52,866 nt of DNA from Eubacteriaceae bacterium. GTDB lineage: Bacteria; Bacillota; Clostridia; Eubacteriales; Anaerofustaceae. Below are positions 27,154-35,766 of the stretch, piece after piece. The DNA is taken from positions 1 to 52,866 of the forward strand of contig WRIE01000015.1 of assembly GCA_009782875.1 (NCBI GenBank), read 5' to 3'. The notes under the pieces are model-generated. The model made no database searches and had not been told where the DNA came from. It saw only the letters and a program-made list of their open reading frames with translations. Each line of letters opens with the position of its first letter. Positions within the stretch are counted from its first letter, which is position 1. A program made the translations under genes and the position numbers.

Positions 27154-28101
27154 CTACTGTGAAATCTGGCCAATCAAGCTGAAGACTTCTTGTGGCGCGG
27201 CAGCCATGGAAATTGCGCTGCGAAGTTTCGCCGCATTTGGGCAGCCTTTCGAATAATGCATAAAATGCGCTCGAAACTCTTTTATAGCCCTTTGTTCCGG
27301 CTTAGTTTCCAGAGAGAGTGAAAAGTGCCTATTTGCAGCTTCTTTTGCAGAATACAATGCTGTGCAGCCCGCAATTTGCCTAAAGAGCATCGGGTTGCCC
27401 AAAGCCCCCCTGCCAACCATGACTGATGCGCAGCCTGTGTAGCTTTCCATATATTCATACGACTCTACGGAATCTACATCGCCATTGCCCACAACTGGGA
27501 TTTCGCAGGAGTCAGCAACTTTTGCGATTGCATCCAAATTAGCTTTTCCACTATAAAATTGCTCGCGACTCCTGCCATGGACTGCAACCATGCCTACCCC
27601 GCTTTGCTCCAGGACCTTAGCAGCTTCAACCCCTACGTCTTTTCCACCCACAGCAATGCGGATTTTCGCGCTCACCGGCTTGCTGGAAGCTTTCACAACG
27701 GCTGCGGCTATCCTTGCTAGCTTCGGCAGGTCAGACAGCAAAGCGCTGCCCGCGCCTGTAGAGACAACTTTTCTTACAGGGCAGCCACAGTTGATGTCAA
27801 TAAAAGAGAAATTTGTGCTATTGAGCCAGCGTTTGACTGATTCTGACATGCTCTCTTCTTCGGAGCCGAATATTTGGACCCCACATGGCGCTTCGCCATC
27901 CAAGATTTTCAACATTTCAAGTGTCTTGGCATTTTCGTAGCACAAGGCCTTTGCGCTAACCATCTCGCTGACAGTAAAAAGCGCATTATTCTCTGAGCAA
28001 AGCAGCCTAAAAGCAGAATCGGTGAACCCTGCCATCGGGGCTAGGCATGCCCCCCGCCCTTTTGTGAGCTGCTCAAAGAAACTTCTCTTTGTTCCGCTCA
28101 T
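27154..28101 (-). CDS. dusB: tRNA-dihydrouridine synthase
   Basis: 315 residues. An FMN-dependent TIM-barrel enzyme that reduces uridines in tRNA D-loops. Motifs: CLAPMAGFTDSAFRLLC, FIDINCGCPVRKVVSTGAG with the catalytic Cys, VSAKIRIAVGGKDV, MVAVHGRSREQFYSGKA and IPVVGNGDV. The C-terminal helical RNA-binding part ends at the operon's 3' edge. It overlaps coaX by 29 nt, so the two are translationally coupled. The pairing of dus with a pantothenate kinase is common in Firmicutes. Confidence 0.94.
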   Translation of the reverse strand: MSGTKRSFFEQLTKGRGACLAPMAGFTDSAFRLLCSENNALFTVSEMVSAKALCYENAKTLEMLKILDGEAPCGVQIFGSEEESMSESVKRWLNSTNFSFIDINCGCPVRKVVSTGAGSALLSDLPKLARIAAAVVKASSKPVSAKIRIAVGGKDVGVEAAKVLEQSGVGMVAVHGRSREQFYSGKANLDAIAKVADSCEIPVVGNGDVDSVESYEYMESYTGCASVMVGRGALGNPMLFRQIAGCTALYSAKEAANRHFSLSLETKPEQRAIKEFRAHFMHYSKGCPNAAKLRSAISMAAAPQEVFSLIGQISQ

Positions 28102-28852
28102 AAATCAACCTCAAACCTTTCATGCTCAATAAGGGGTCATGTATGTCTATGCAACCTGTGTGGGGCAGTATTGTATCCGCATAGCCGCCACAGGCGACAG
28201 CCTTGAAATCGACTCCAGCCTCTTTTCGCATTTCTTTTAATATGTATTCTGTTTGCCCGATATGAGCGTATACCAAACCAGCTTGTATGCTTGTTATGGT
28301 GTCCGAAGCCATTATTGTCGGAGGTTTTTCGATTTTCACCAATGGAAGCAGGGAAGCTTTGCCGAACAGCGCCTCAGCGCATGCCTGCAAGCCAGGGCTG
28401 GTGATTGCAGCGCAAAAGACCCCATCTGCATTCACATAGTCATACCGGGTAGCCGTGCCAAAATTCACAACAACAATAGGGCAGCCGTACAGCGCCATAG
28501 CCGCTGAAGCGTCTACAATCCGGTCTGCCCCGATTTGCTCTGGATTAGGCCCGATGAGGGATATTCCTGTGTCAAGCTCGTGGGACACAAAAACCGGGTT
28601 GGTTTTAAGCAGGTCACTTACGGCATTCTGCAGGGGGCTGTTTGCCTCCGGAACCACACTTGATATTATGCACGCATTGACATCCGTTATATTTACACCT
28701 CTAAGAGACGCCATTTGGGATATAAAAAGGGCAATCTCGTCAGGGGTGCGGCTTTCCTTGGTAATCATTTTAAACCGCTCCGAAGGGGTTTGCCCTGCAA
28801 AGACAACAAACTCTGTAGTGGTGTTGCCAATGTCGATTGCGAGAAGCGCCAT
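28073..28852 (-). CDS. coaX: Type III pantothenate kinase with unusual active-site Asn
   Basis: 260 residues from ATG 28852 (frame open to GTG 28861). ASKHA-fold kinase for the first step of CoA synthesis. The N-terminal phosphate loop LLAIDIGNTTTEFVVF, ACIISSVVPE, IGPNPEQIGADRIVDASA with the GADR Asp, and VACGGYADTI are present. Where the family normally has VVDFGTATT, this protein has VVNFGTATRYDYV; the codon reads AAT. From memory this is one of three conserved acidic residues. The enzyme may be weakened, may bind its cation differently, or may have another function. Confidence 0.92.
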   Translation of the reverse strand: MALLAIDIGNTTTEFVVFAGQTPSERFKMITKESRTPDEIALFISQMASLRGVNITDVNACIISSVVPEANSPLQNAVSDLLKTNPVFVSHELDTGISLIGPNPEQIGADRIVDASAAMALYGCPIVVVNFGTATRYDYVNADGVFCAAITSPGLQACAEALFGKASLLPLVKIEKPPTIMASDTITSIQAGLVYAHIGQTEYILKEMRKEAGVDFKAVACGGYADTILPHTGCIDIHDPLLSMKGLRLIYERNKEKFL

Positions 28853-28876
28853 CTTAATCACACTTCCTTGTCTTTT

Positions 28877-29392
28877 TTAGATTGGCAAACCACTGCCGGC
28901 ATAGGCATGGCTGCCTGCTTCCTGCCTGGCTTGGATGACCGGCAAGCAATATATAAAGGGGGCTTGGCCTTGCAGCTCTATCAAATCCTTGTTTTCAAAC
29001 ACTTCCATGCTCCATTCCCCAGTAGCATATCCCATTGAATGCAGGGAATCCGATATTTTGGCGTATGCGCTTAGCAGCCTTAGCCTATCTGGCGAAGCCC
29101 CGACCTTGGCGCAGCTTAACAGGCATGGCCCTATTTTTACAAAGCCTTGGCTGCCTAAAGGCTCTCGCGACAAAGCCCCTGCCAACATGATGAATGGCCC
29201 AAGCAACCCAGAATAGCTGCCTGTCCATAACACTGTAGAGCCCATTGGGTCTTTTTCGGCTGCTTGGTTAAGCAGCTCCAAGGCGGCAGATGAGCCCATG
29301 GTATTCTCCTCTGCGCTCAAGTGTGCCAAATCGCCACTAATATATAAAGGCCCAAAATTAAACAACTCGATTTCAAAACTATTTTTAGCCAT
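28877..29392 (-). CDS. Unknown protein between hisIE and coaX
   Basis: 171 residues with an excellent start: GGAGG seven nt before ATG 29392. It is probably soluble, though GLLGPFIMLAGAL (about 62-74) is hydrophobic. Features include FNFGPLYISGDLAHLSAEEN near the N-terminus, three Cys in the middle and C-terminal part (SCAKVGASPDRL, FIYCLPVI) and an Ala/Gly-rich end. No family is recognised. Its place directly after hisIE (70-nt gap), in an operon without hisH and hisF, is noteworthy, but nothing in it resembles an amidotransferase or a TIM barrel. Confidence 0.7.
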   Translation of the reverse strand: MAKNSFEIELFNFGPLYISGDLAHLSAEENTMGSSAALELLNQAAEKDPMGSTVLWTGSYSGLLGPFIMLAGALSREPLGSQGFVKIGPCLLSCAKVGASPDRLRLLSAYAKISDSLHSMGYATGEWSMEVFENKDLIELQGQAPFIYCLPVIQARQEAGSHAYAGSGLPI

Positions 29393-29462
29393 TAAATTTC
29401 CTCCATGCCCAATTATTGACAGGCATGTGGCTAATATTCAATCATGTGCTGTTTTATAACCT

Positions 29463-30074
29463 TTAGGTGGTCCGCCTTAGGCGCAAAGACTCGAAAATAT
29501 CCTCAAATCCAATTCCCATATGCGCAAGGAGCACACCGAGATGGTAGAGCAGGTCACTAGCCTCGTACACCACTTCATCCTTCGAATTGTTTTTTGCCCC
29601 GATTATAGTTTCTGCGCTTTCCTCTCCAACTTTCTTGAGGATTTTGTCAATTCCGCTATCAAACAAGTAGTTCGTATATGATCCTTCAACCGGGTTTTCC
29701 TTGCGCGAGAGGATCACATCATAGAGCTCGAAAAGCATTGCAGAATTGAACTGGGATCCTTCTTTGGCATATATTTCATTGAAAAAGCAGTTCTTCGCGC
29801 CTGTGTGGCATGCAGGCCCTTCCGGTTTGGCAGTGATCAACAAAGTGTCGTAATCACAGTCAGTTTTAATCGAGACAACCTTCATGTAATTGCCAGAGGT
29901 ATCCCCTTTATGCCAAAGCTCTGAGCGCGACCTGGAAAAGAAATGAACATCTCCGCTTTCTATCGTCTTTTCCAAAGACTCTTTATTCGAATACGCCATC
30001 ATTAGAACTTCATTTGTACGCCAATCCTGTACAATTGTTGGAATCAGCCCATCAGGGCCGTATTTTATCTCCAT
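29463..30074 (-). CDS. hisIE: Bifunctional PR-AMP cyclohydrolase / PR-ATP pyrophosphohydrolase
   Basis: 203 residues, histidine steps 2 and 3. The HisI half (1-105) has [48 protein letters not shown] with the zinc Cys and Asp, and [13 protein letters not shown]. The HisE half (about 110-203) has [21 protein letters not shown], then [21 protein letters not shown] with the metal-binding acidic helices of the MazG fold. It begins 16 nt after the hisA stop. All diagnostic residues appear present. Confidence 0.96.
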   Translation of the reverse strand: MEIKYGPDGLIPTIVQDWRTNEVLMMAYSNKESLEKTIESGDVHFFSRSRSELWHKGDTSGNYMKVVSIKTDCDYDTLLITAKPEGPACHTGAKNCFFNEIYAKEGSQFNSAMLFELYDVILSRKENPVEGSYTNYLFDSGIDKILKKVGEESAETIIGAKNNSKDEVVYEASDLLYHLGVLLAHMGIGFEDIFESLRLRRTT

Positions 30075-30090
30075 CGCTTTATCCTCGCTG

Positions 30091-30813
30091 TTATCTATAG
30101 CTATTGCAGATCTCCAAGCATCTTTTCAACTCCAGTTTTCCCTCATAAAGAGCCTTGCCGATTATTACACCACCCATGCCCAAATCAAGGACATCGTATA
30201 AATCTTGTTCGCTGGCCACTCCGCCTGAAGCAATAAGCTCGTGGCTGGTTTTAGCCCCCATTTGCTCGTAAAGGCTTATGGATGTGCCGACAAGCATCCC
30301 ATCCCGGTCTATGTCTGTGGCAATGATTGATGCTATAGGTAAACCTTCGATCTGGATCAAAAAATCCAATACCCCAATGCCGCTGCCTGCTTGCCATCCG
30401 TTGACCATTATCTCCCCGCCCAAGCAGTCCAACGCAAGGCATATCCTATTTGGGTAGCGCATAGCGGCAGCCTCAAGGAAACCTTCGTTTTGCACAGCAT
30501 ATGTTCCAATAACTATTCTCTCTACACCTATATCTGCACGGGAATCAACCGCGTCCATGCCCCGGATTCCCCCTCCAACCTGCAATATAAGCCCGGAGTC
30601 GCTAGCCAGGCTAGCTATCGCTATGCCATTTGTAGACCCGTCGCCTTTTGCCGCATTCAGGTCAACAACATGCAAGTGCGTTGCCCCGTCTTCCTTGAAT
30701 GAGGCTGCAACCGCAAGCGGGTCGGCAGAATATACAACTTGGGTTGAAAAATCGCCTTTTGTCAGCCTTACACATTTTCCGTCAAACAAGTCTATCGCTG
30801 GATACACTATCAT
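30091..30813 (-). CDS. hisA: ProFAR isomerase
   Basis: 240 residues, a TIM-barrel isomerase for ProFAR to [22 protein letters not shown] at the start holds the catalytic Asp, [13 protein letters not shown] and [13 protein letters not shown] form phosphate sites, and [15 protein letters not shown] holds the second catalytic Asp. [11 protein letters not shown] and [12 protein letters not shown] complete the barrel. The start is ATG 30813, with GGAGAAG upstream; the frame is open to TTG 30828. This is HisA rather than HisF: the HisF D-x-T-x-R pattern near the N-terminus is absent. Normally hisH precedes and hisF follows; neither is here. Confidence 0.95.
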   Translation of the reverse strand: MIVYPAIDLFDGKCVRLTKGDFSTQVVYSADPLAVAASFKEDGATHLHVVDLNAAKGDGSTNGIAIASLASDSGLILQVGGGIRGMDAVDSRADIGVERIVIGTYAVQNEGFLEAAAMRYPNRICLALDCLGGEIMVNGWQAGSGIGVLDFLIQIEGLPIASIIATDIDRDGMLVGTSISLYEQMGAKTSHELIASGGVASEQDLYDVLDLGMGGVIIGKALYEGKLELKRCLEICNSYR

Positions 30814-30870
30814 GGGGTTCTTCTCCAAATTTGTAATTATTCACTAAGCAATTGCCTCGCAACCAGCAGG

Positions 30871-31446
30871 CTAAAGCACCCCTTTTGTAGATGGGATGCC
30901 GTCTCCGACAATGGCAATGGCTTGTTGCAGGGATTTCGCAAGGGCTTTAAAGATAGCCTCGGCGATATGGTGGGTGTTTTGCCCATAAAACAGCCTTACA
31001 TGCAAGTTCATCTTTGCGCTGGAAGCAAGGGCATTCATAAACTCTCCTATGGCTTCGGTTTCAAACACTCCAAGCCGCTGCGCAGGGAAATTTGCGTCAA
31101 AACAGCAGAAAGGGCGCCCTGACAAGTCAATGGCGCAAAGCGCAAGGGATTCGTCCATTGGAATAATAGCGCTGCCATACCTGGCTATGCCGTTCTTGTC
31201 TCCAAGACATTCAGCCAATGCCGCCCCAAAGCAAATGCCAATATCTTCGGTCAAATGGTGTGAATCCACATATGTGTCGCCAATAGCTTTCAGCTCAAGC
31301 TTGAAGCCCCCATGTTTGCAAAGCAGCGTCAGCATATGGTCTAAAAATCCAATGCCAGTGTCGATATTGTACCCTTCCTCGTCCAAGCTCAAAGCAAGGC
31401 TGATTCTCGTCTCATTGGTGTTGCGCTCAATCTCAGTCTTTCTCAT
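30871..31446 (-). CDS. hisB: Imidazoleglycerol-phosphate dehydratase
   Basis: 191 residues, the monofunctional dehydratase without a histidinol-phosphatase domain. IERNTNETRISLALSLDEEG, TGIGFLDHMLTLLCKHGGF, SHHLTEDIGICFGAAL and later FYGQNTHHIAEAIFKALAK provide the manganese His/Glu motifs. ATG 31446 lies within the last codons of hisC (14-nt overlap), so translation is coupled. The upstream extension of the frame belongs to the hisC region. Confidence 0.96.
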   Translation of the reverse strand: MRKTEIERNTNETRISLALSLDEEGYNIDTGIGFLDHMLTLLCKHGGFKLELKAIGDTYVDSHHLTEDIGICFGAALAECLGDKNGIARYGSAIIPMDESLALCAIDLSGRPFCCFDANFPAQRLGVFETEAIGEFMNALASSAKMNLHVRLFYGQNTHHIAEAIFKALAKSLQQAIAIVGDGIPSTKGVL

Positions 31447-32533
31447 CGTCTTCTCCCATGGCTTTTGCATACGCTTTGCCGATCGCTTCCAGCAATGCCT
31501 CGTTCTCTTCTCGGAGCCCGACACTAATCCTTATATTTGATGGATAAGAGCTGTATGAGCGTATAAGTATGTTGGATTTCATTGTCTCTTCTACAATTTC
31601 TTTGGTTATGGGGGTGCGCACAAGGATAAAGTTGGACTGGGATGGAAAAACCGCCATGCCTTCAAATTCAGCTAAACGCAACGCCAGCCAATCCCGCTCT
31701 TCCTTGATTTGCTTGATATACGGGGCTATTATCCCTGGTTTCCTAAGCAGCATTGCCGCTGCGGTTTGGGAAAAGGAATTGATGCTGTACATGTCAATCG
31801 CGCAGTTGATAGCTGTGATATTCTCCACAGCGCCGATCGCAAAACCAACACGAAGGCCCGCGCACCCGAATGCTTTGCTGATTGTCCTAAGAACCAGCGC
31901 CCTGGGATTGCCAGCAGCGTAGCTTGCAAATGACTTGGCGCTGGAAAACTCTATGTATGCTTCATCTACCACACACATGCCGCCAGTGCCCTCAATGACC
32001 CTAATGATATCCTCGCTTCGCCAAAGGTACCCAGTGGGGTTGAAAGGGTTGCATATGAATATCAATTTAGCGTTTTTCTCGTTTGCTTGGGCAATCAAGC
32101 CTTCAATATCAGGCTCTAGCCACTCATTTGACGGCTCGATGCCGATGTACACGCCTTTTGCGCTCGCAGCTCCGCTTTTGTAAGAGCCGAAAGCCGGCTC
32201 CAAAGACATGGCTACATCCCCGGTTTCAAGGTAAACATCACAAATCGCGCGTATCAATTCATCAGAGCCATTGCCAGCCGCGACATTGCCAACACCTACA
32301 ATGCCATCCAGATAGTAGCAATAAGCTTCCCTAAGAGCCAGTGCCTCGCAGTCTGGATAGCGGTTCAGACCCAAGTTGAACAGGCTTGCCAGCTCATCCC
32401 CTGTAAAGAACTCTTTTGCTATGTCATATGGGCTCTCATTGGCGTACAACTGAACCATTCCAATGGCATCTTCACTGAGGGGGTTTAATGGAGGCAACAT
32501 GCCTTGGTAGTATTTTCTAACTAGGCTACTCAT
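31433..32533 (-). CDS. hisC: Histidinol-phosphate aminotransferase
   Basis: 366 residues, a PLP fold type I aminotransferase. MVQLYANESPYD at the N-terminus, NVAAGNGSDELIRAI, IFICNPFNPTGYLW, CVVDEAYIEF and LRTISKAFGCAGLRVGF with the PLP lysine are present, as is SNIRISVGLREENEAL at the end. The start ATG 32533 overlaps the hisD stop (ATGAGTAG), giving coupled translation. The frame is open 114 nt further upstream inside hisD, but the family N-terminus begins here. Confidence 0.95.
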   Translation of the reverse strand: MSSLVRKYYQGMLPPLNPLSEDAIGMVQLYANESPYDIAKEFFTGDELASLFNLGLNRYPDCEALALREAYCYYLDGIVGVGNVAAGNGSDELIRAICDVYLETGDVAMSLEPAFGSYKSGAASAKGVYIGIEPSNEWLEPDIEGLIAQANEKNAKLIFICNPFNPTGYLWRSEDIIRVIEGTGGMCVVDEAYIEFSSAKSFASYAAGNPRALVLRTISKAFGCAGLRVGFAIGAVENITAINCAIDMYSINSFSQTAAAMLLRKPGIIAPYIKQIKEERDWLALRLAEFEGMAVFPSQSNFILVRTPITKEIVEETMKSNILIRSYSSYPSNIRISVGLREENEALLEAIGKAYAKAMGEDDEKD

Positions 32534-33818
32534 ATTTTTCAATTCTCCTGGACACAGACTTCCCATGGGCAACCAAACCTTCCAGGTTTGCGAACTTGAC
32601 AACTTTGGGGGCGATTTTGCCAAAGGCTTCTTTGCCATACTCCACATAGTTGAGTTTTTTCATAAAGTCATAAGTCGACAAAGGTGATGAGAACCTTGCT
32701 GTCCCTGATGTCGGCAGTGTATGGTTAGTGCCTGCCATGTAGTCGCCAAGCGCCTCAGCCGTGTATTTGCCAATAAACACACAACCTGCGTTTTTGATGA
32801 GCCTGATTACCGGCTCATGGTCAATGCAGCAAACTTCCAAATGCTCAGGGGCAAAGCTGTTTGATATGCAAGCAGCTTGCTCTAGACTCTCGGCGATAAT
32901 GATGGCTCCGTTTGATTCGATCGACTGGCGGGCGATACTGTCCCCTTGCCAGAGGGAATCCAAGTATTTGCCCACATATGACGAAACATCCTCAGCGAGC
33001 TTGGGGCTCACAGTGACCAAGACAGAAGCTGCTTCCCTGTCATGCTCTGCTTGGGCGAGCAAGTCAAGGGCCACTAGCTCAGCGTCAGCCGAATCGTCTG
33101 CTATAATGAGAACCTCGCTGGGGCCAGCCACCATCTCAATGTCCACATCCCCAAAAACAGTCTTCTTTGCCATAGCCACATACGCATTTCCAGGGCCGCA
33201 TATCTTGTCTACTTTTGGAATCGACTCTGTTCCATAAGCTAAAGCTGCAATTGCTTGGGCGCCGCCCCCCAAGTAAACCTCTTTGACCCCTGCCATTCCT
33301 GCGGCTGCCAAAATGATCTGGCTTGCTTTGCCGTCTTTCTGGGGCGGGGTTATAAGTGCTATACGCTCGACGCCTGCAGCTTTTGCCGGGACAGCCAGCA
33401 TAAACACTGTGGAAGGATACGGGAACGAGCCCGCAGGGACATATAGGCCGACTGAAGCCAATGGAATCGCTTTTTGCACCAGCCTTCTGCCTGGCTCGTC
33501 GACTACCACGTCTTGAAATACTTGCAGAGCGTGGAATTGGTGTATGTTGTCAATCGACTCTTGGAATATTTGCTTGACATCATCCGGCAACAATTCCATT
33601 GCCTCTACAATATCCTCTTGGGGCACTGCAAAATTATCGATGTCGACTCCATCAAATTTCTTAGTGTAATGGCGCAAGGCGCTGTCCTTGTTCAGCTCGA
33701 CATCCGCGATTATTTCCTCAACTACCATTTGGATGTCCTTCAGCTTTGCAGCAGCCCTAAGGGAAATCTGCTTTTTTGCCTCATCAACCCCGATTTGTTT
33801 AACATCAAGGATTTTCAT
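32526..33818 (-). CDS. hisD: Histidinol dehydrogenase
   Basis: 430 residues, an NAD- and zinc-dependent enzyme for the last two steps. ASVGLYVPAGSFPYPS, VLMLAVPAKAAGV-type substrate loop, KICGPGNAYVAMAKKTVFG, MVAGPSEVLIIADDSAD and AQAEHDREAASVLVT contain the zinc and catalytic Glu/His residues. SFAPEHLEVCC and TNHTLPTSGTARFSSPLS are also typical. The start is ATG 33818. A GTG at 33857 is in frame but overlaps the only Shine-Dalgarno (33861-33857). It would add 13 residues encoded by the repeated leader. The gap to hisG (186 nt) is much longer than other gaps in this operon because the leader element lies in it. Confidence 0.94.
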   Translation of the reverse strand: MKILDVKQIGVDEAKKQISLRAAAKLKDIQMVVEEIIADVELNKDSALRHYTKKFDGVDIDNFAVPQEDIVEAMELLPDDVKQIFQESIDNIHQFHALQVFQDVVVDEPGRRLVQKAIPLASVGLYVPAGSFPYPSTVFMLAVPAKAAGVERIALITPPQKDGKASQIILAAAGMAGVKEVYLGGGAQAIAALAYGTESIPKVDKICGPGNAYVAMAKKTVFGDVDIEMVAGPSEVLIIADDSADAELVALDLLAQAEHDREAASVLVTVSPKLAEDVSSYVGKYLDSLWQGDSIARQSIESNGAIIIAESLEQAACISNSFAPEHLEVCCIDHEPVIRLIKNAGCVFIGKYTAEALGDYMAGTNHTLPTSGTARFSSPLSTYDFMKKLNYVEYGKEAFGKIAPKVVKFANLEGLVAHGKSVSRRIEKYE

Positions 33819-33825
33819 TAAATCT

Positions 33826-33945
33826 TGGCGCGTTAATACCCTAGGGGAATGCGCCACCTCCTAATCCAGTTAAGTGTGGGCTTTACATTTGCTAATCCGC
33901 CGCCCGCTAGCTAAGGCCAGCCTGCTGTTGCTATCCCAAAACACA
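33826..33945 (-). promoter_or_regulatory. Repeated leader element, copy 3 (hisD, inside the his operon)
   Basis: In the RNA sense: GTGTTT, then GCC-TTAGC-TA-GCGGGCG (33918-33901), about 39 nt including AAGCCCACAC, then TTAGGAGGTGGCGCAT, then stem TGGCGC (33856-33851) with GCGCCA (33831-33826), inner palindrome CCCTAGGG, seven nt, and ATG 33818. The hairpin separates the Shine-Dalgarno from the start codon by about 38 nt; if folded, the two are about eight nt apart. Confidence 0.65.
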
Positions 33946-34004
33946 AACGCAACTGCATACCATGATTTTTAGCTATTTGTTTTGCGTTAGCGGCATGTGG
34001 CGGG

Positions 34005-34631
34005 CTATTGGCTTATGCCTGCCTGTTTCTCCAAAATATCTATTAGCTCATAGAGCTCCTTTTGTTTTGTTTTTAACGCTGCTTTGTTTGTTATAAACAC
34101 TGGGGCAATATCAAAGACTTCCTCCAGCACAACCAAGCCGTTTTCCTTAAGGGTTTTTCCGGTTTGGACTATGTCGACAATCACATCGCTCATATCCAGC
34201 AATGGGGCGATCTCTACTGAGCCATTGAGCATAATCACATTACATGGAATTTGTTTTTGTTTAAAATGCCTCTCTGCGCAACGGACATATTTGCTTGCCG
34301 CCACAATCTTCTTGGCAGCTTTATACTCAAAGCCTTCTTTGCCTGCCACACACATCTTGCATTGGGCAAAAGGCATTGAAAAGAGCCTGAAAACATCGGG
34401 ATCTGTCTCCTCAATCACATCCCTGCCAACAATCCCGCAGTCTGCCACACCAGTCTCCACATAGACAGCCGTGTCCGCCGGTTTGACCAGCAAGACCTCA
34501 TAGAGCCCTGATTTATCGCTTATAATGAGCTTTCTTGTATCGTCAAAGCTTGGAAACTCCAAACCAGCTTGTGCCAATAGGGTTTCCGCCTCGCTGGAAA
34601 TCCTGCCTTTTGCTATCGCTAATCTAATCAC
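34005..34631 (-). CDS. hisG: ATP phosphoribosyltransferase, short-form catalytic subunit
   Basis: 208 residues, the short HisG that lacks the C-terminal regulatory domain and needs HisZ. First step of histidine synthesis. MIRLAIAKGRISSEAETLL, VLLVKPADTAVYVETGVADC, GIVGRDVIEE and the PRPP loop region DVIVDIVQTGKTLKENGL are typical. GTG 34631 overlaps the hisZ stop by four nt (GTGA), so both subunits are made together. A gap of 186 nt with the repeated leader follows. Confidence 0.96.
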   Translation of the reverse strand: MIRLAIAKGRISSEAETLLAQAGLEFPSFDDTRKLIISDKSGLYEVLLVKPADTAVYVETGVADCGIVGRDVIEETDPDVFRLFSMPFAQCKMCVAGKEGFEYKAAKKIVAASKYVRCAERHFKQKQIPCNVIMLNGSVEIAPLLDMSDVIVDIVQTGKTLKENGLVVLEEVFDIAPVFITNKAALKTKQKELYELIDILEKQAGISQ

Positions 34632-35737
34632 ACCCCTGCCCTGCCCTTCAGTTCATCTAAACTCTCCAAATTTTCGTCGCCATACTTTATGGACAACTCC
34701 CCAGAAGCGCCTTCCAGCCGCACGCTAAAGCCTTTCTCTCGCAGGGCGTTAGCCACGATTGCCGCTTGGCCCGCAATTGTGGGCGGGGAGGCTATTTCAA
34801 CTGTTTTGATTGGAGGGTCATTATCGGCATTGTAAAAAGACATCGCCTCTCCAAGATGGTGTCCGAAACCGCAAGCGCTTGAAACCGGGCTGATGCTTGA
34901 TGCCAAGTCATCGTAACGCCCCCCGCTTATAACCTCTGTCTTTGCGCCGGCTATATAAATCTTGAAAATCATTGCTGAGTAGTATCCGAGGGTGTTTGTA
35001 AAGCCGAGGTCTAGAAACACATTTCCAGCTGCGCCTTGTTCTTCAAGCAAGTTGTATATTTGTGAAATACTGTCTAGCGCGCCAACCATCTCGTCATTCA
35101 AACATAAATCCCTGGCGCGGCCAATAACATCATTGTAATTGCCAAAGAGCATACATGATGCTATTGCTGCCTCGACAATATGCTCAGAAACACCTGCCTT
35201 GCGCATCTGTTCCGCCAACCCAATTGCATTTTTATTTGAGACATGCTTGTGCATCTCTTGCTTTTGGCCGTCATCCAAACCCTTTTGCTCTGCCAGCAAA
35301 GCGTTGATAAAACCCGCATGGCCAATATCTGTGCGAAAGCTCTTGATTCCCAGTTCAAACAGGCTCTCTTGCGCCAGTTTGACTATCTCGCTGTCGCAAA
35401 CCGGTGTTGGGTCGTTAAAGATTTCAACGCCTGATTGTGGAAATTGCATATGTGCCTGGTTTTCAAAGCGGACTATTTCAGTAAAATACGATACCCTGTC
35501 AAAACCATTTGTGCTCCCTTCCTCAAGCAGATGAAAAGTGGCGTCTGGCCTCACCAGCAATACTTTCCCCGTCCTGTCAATCAGCTTGAGCATGCTTGAA
35601 GGCTCAGTTTTGCTGTAGACCGTAAAAAGCTGGGCATCAGCAAATAGAGGGATTGTCACTTCGTTTAAGGCGTACCTGTCATACAAGCCCTCAAGCTTCC
35701 TGCGCACACTGCTAAATTTGCTATTATCAGCTCCCAT
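34628..35737 (-). CDS. hisZ: ATP phosphoribosyltransferase regulatory subunit
   Basis: 369 residues, a histidyl-tRNA synthetase paralogue without aminoacylation function that activates and feedback-regulates short HisG. Class II core motifs are seen as VLLVRPDATFHLLEE, VSYFTEIVRFENQA, VFLDLGFTNTLGYYSAMIFK and TEVISGGRYDDLAS. The anticodon-binding domain of true HisRS is replaced by a short C-terminal domain (AAIVANALREKGFSVRLE). AGGAG precedes ATG 35737 by four nt. It is the first gene of the operon. Confidence 0.95.
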   Translation of the reverse strand: MGADNSKFSSVRRKLEGLYDRYALNEVTIPLFADAQLFTVYSKTEPSSMLKLIDRTGKVLLVRPDATFHLLEEGSTNGFDRVSYFTEIVRFENQAHMQFPQSGVEIFNDPTPVCDSEIVKLAQESLFELGIKSFRTDIGHAGFINALLAEQKGLDDGQKQEMHKHVSNKNAIGLAEQMRKAGVSEHIVEAAIASCMLFGNYNDVIGRARDLCLNDEMVGALDSISQIYNLLEEQGAAGNVFLDLGFTNTLGYYSAMIFKIYIAGAKTEVISGGRYDDLASSISPVSSACGFGHHLGEAMSFYNADNDPPIKTVEIASPPTIAGQAAIVANALREKGFSVRLEGASGELSIKYGDENLESLDELKGRAGV

Positions 35738-35766
35738 GAGACTCCTTTATTCTTCTAAAATAATTT

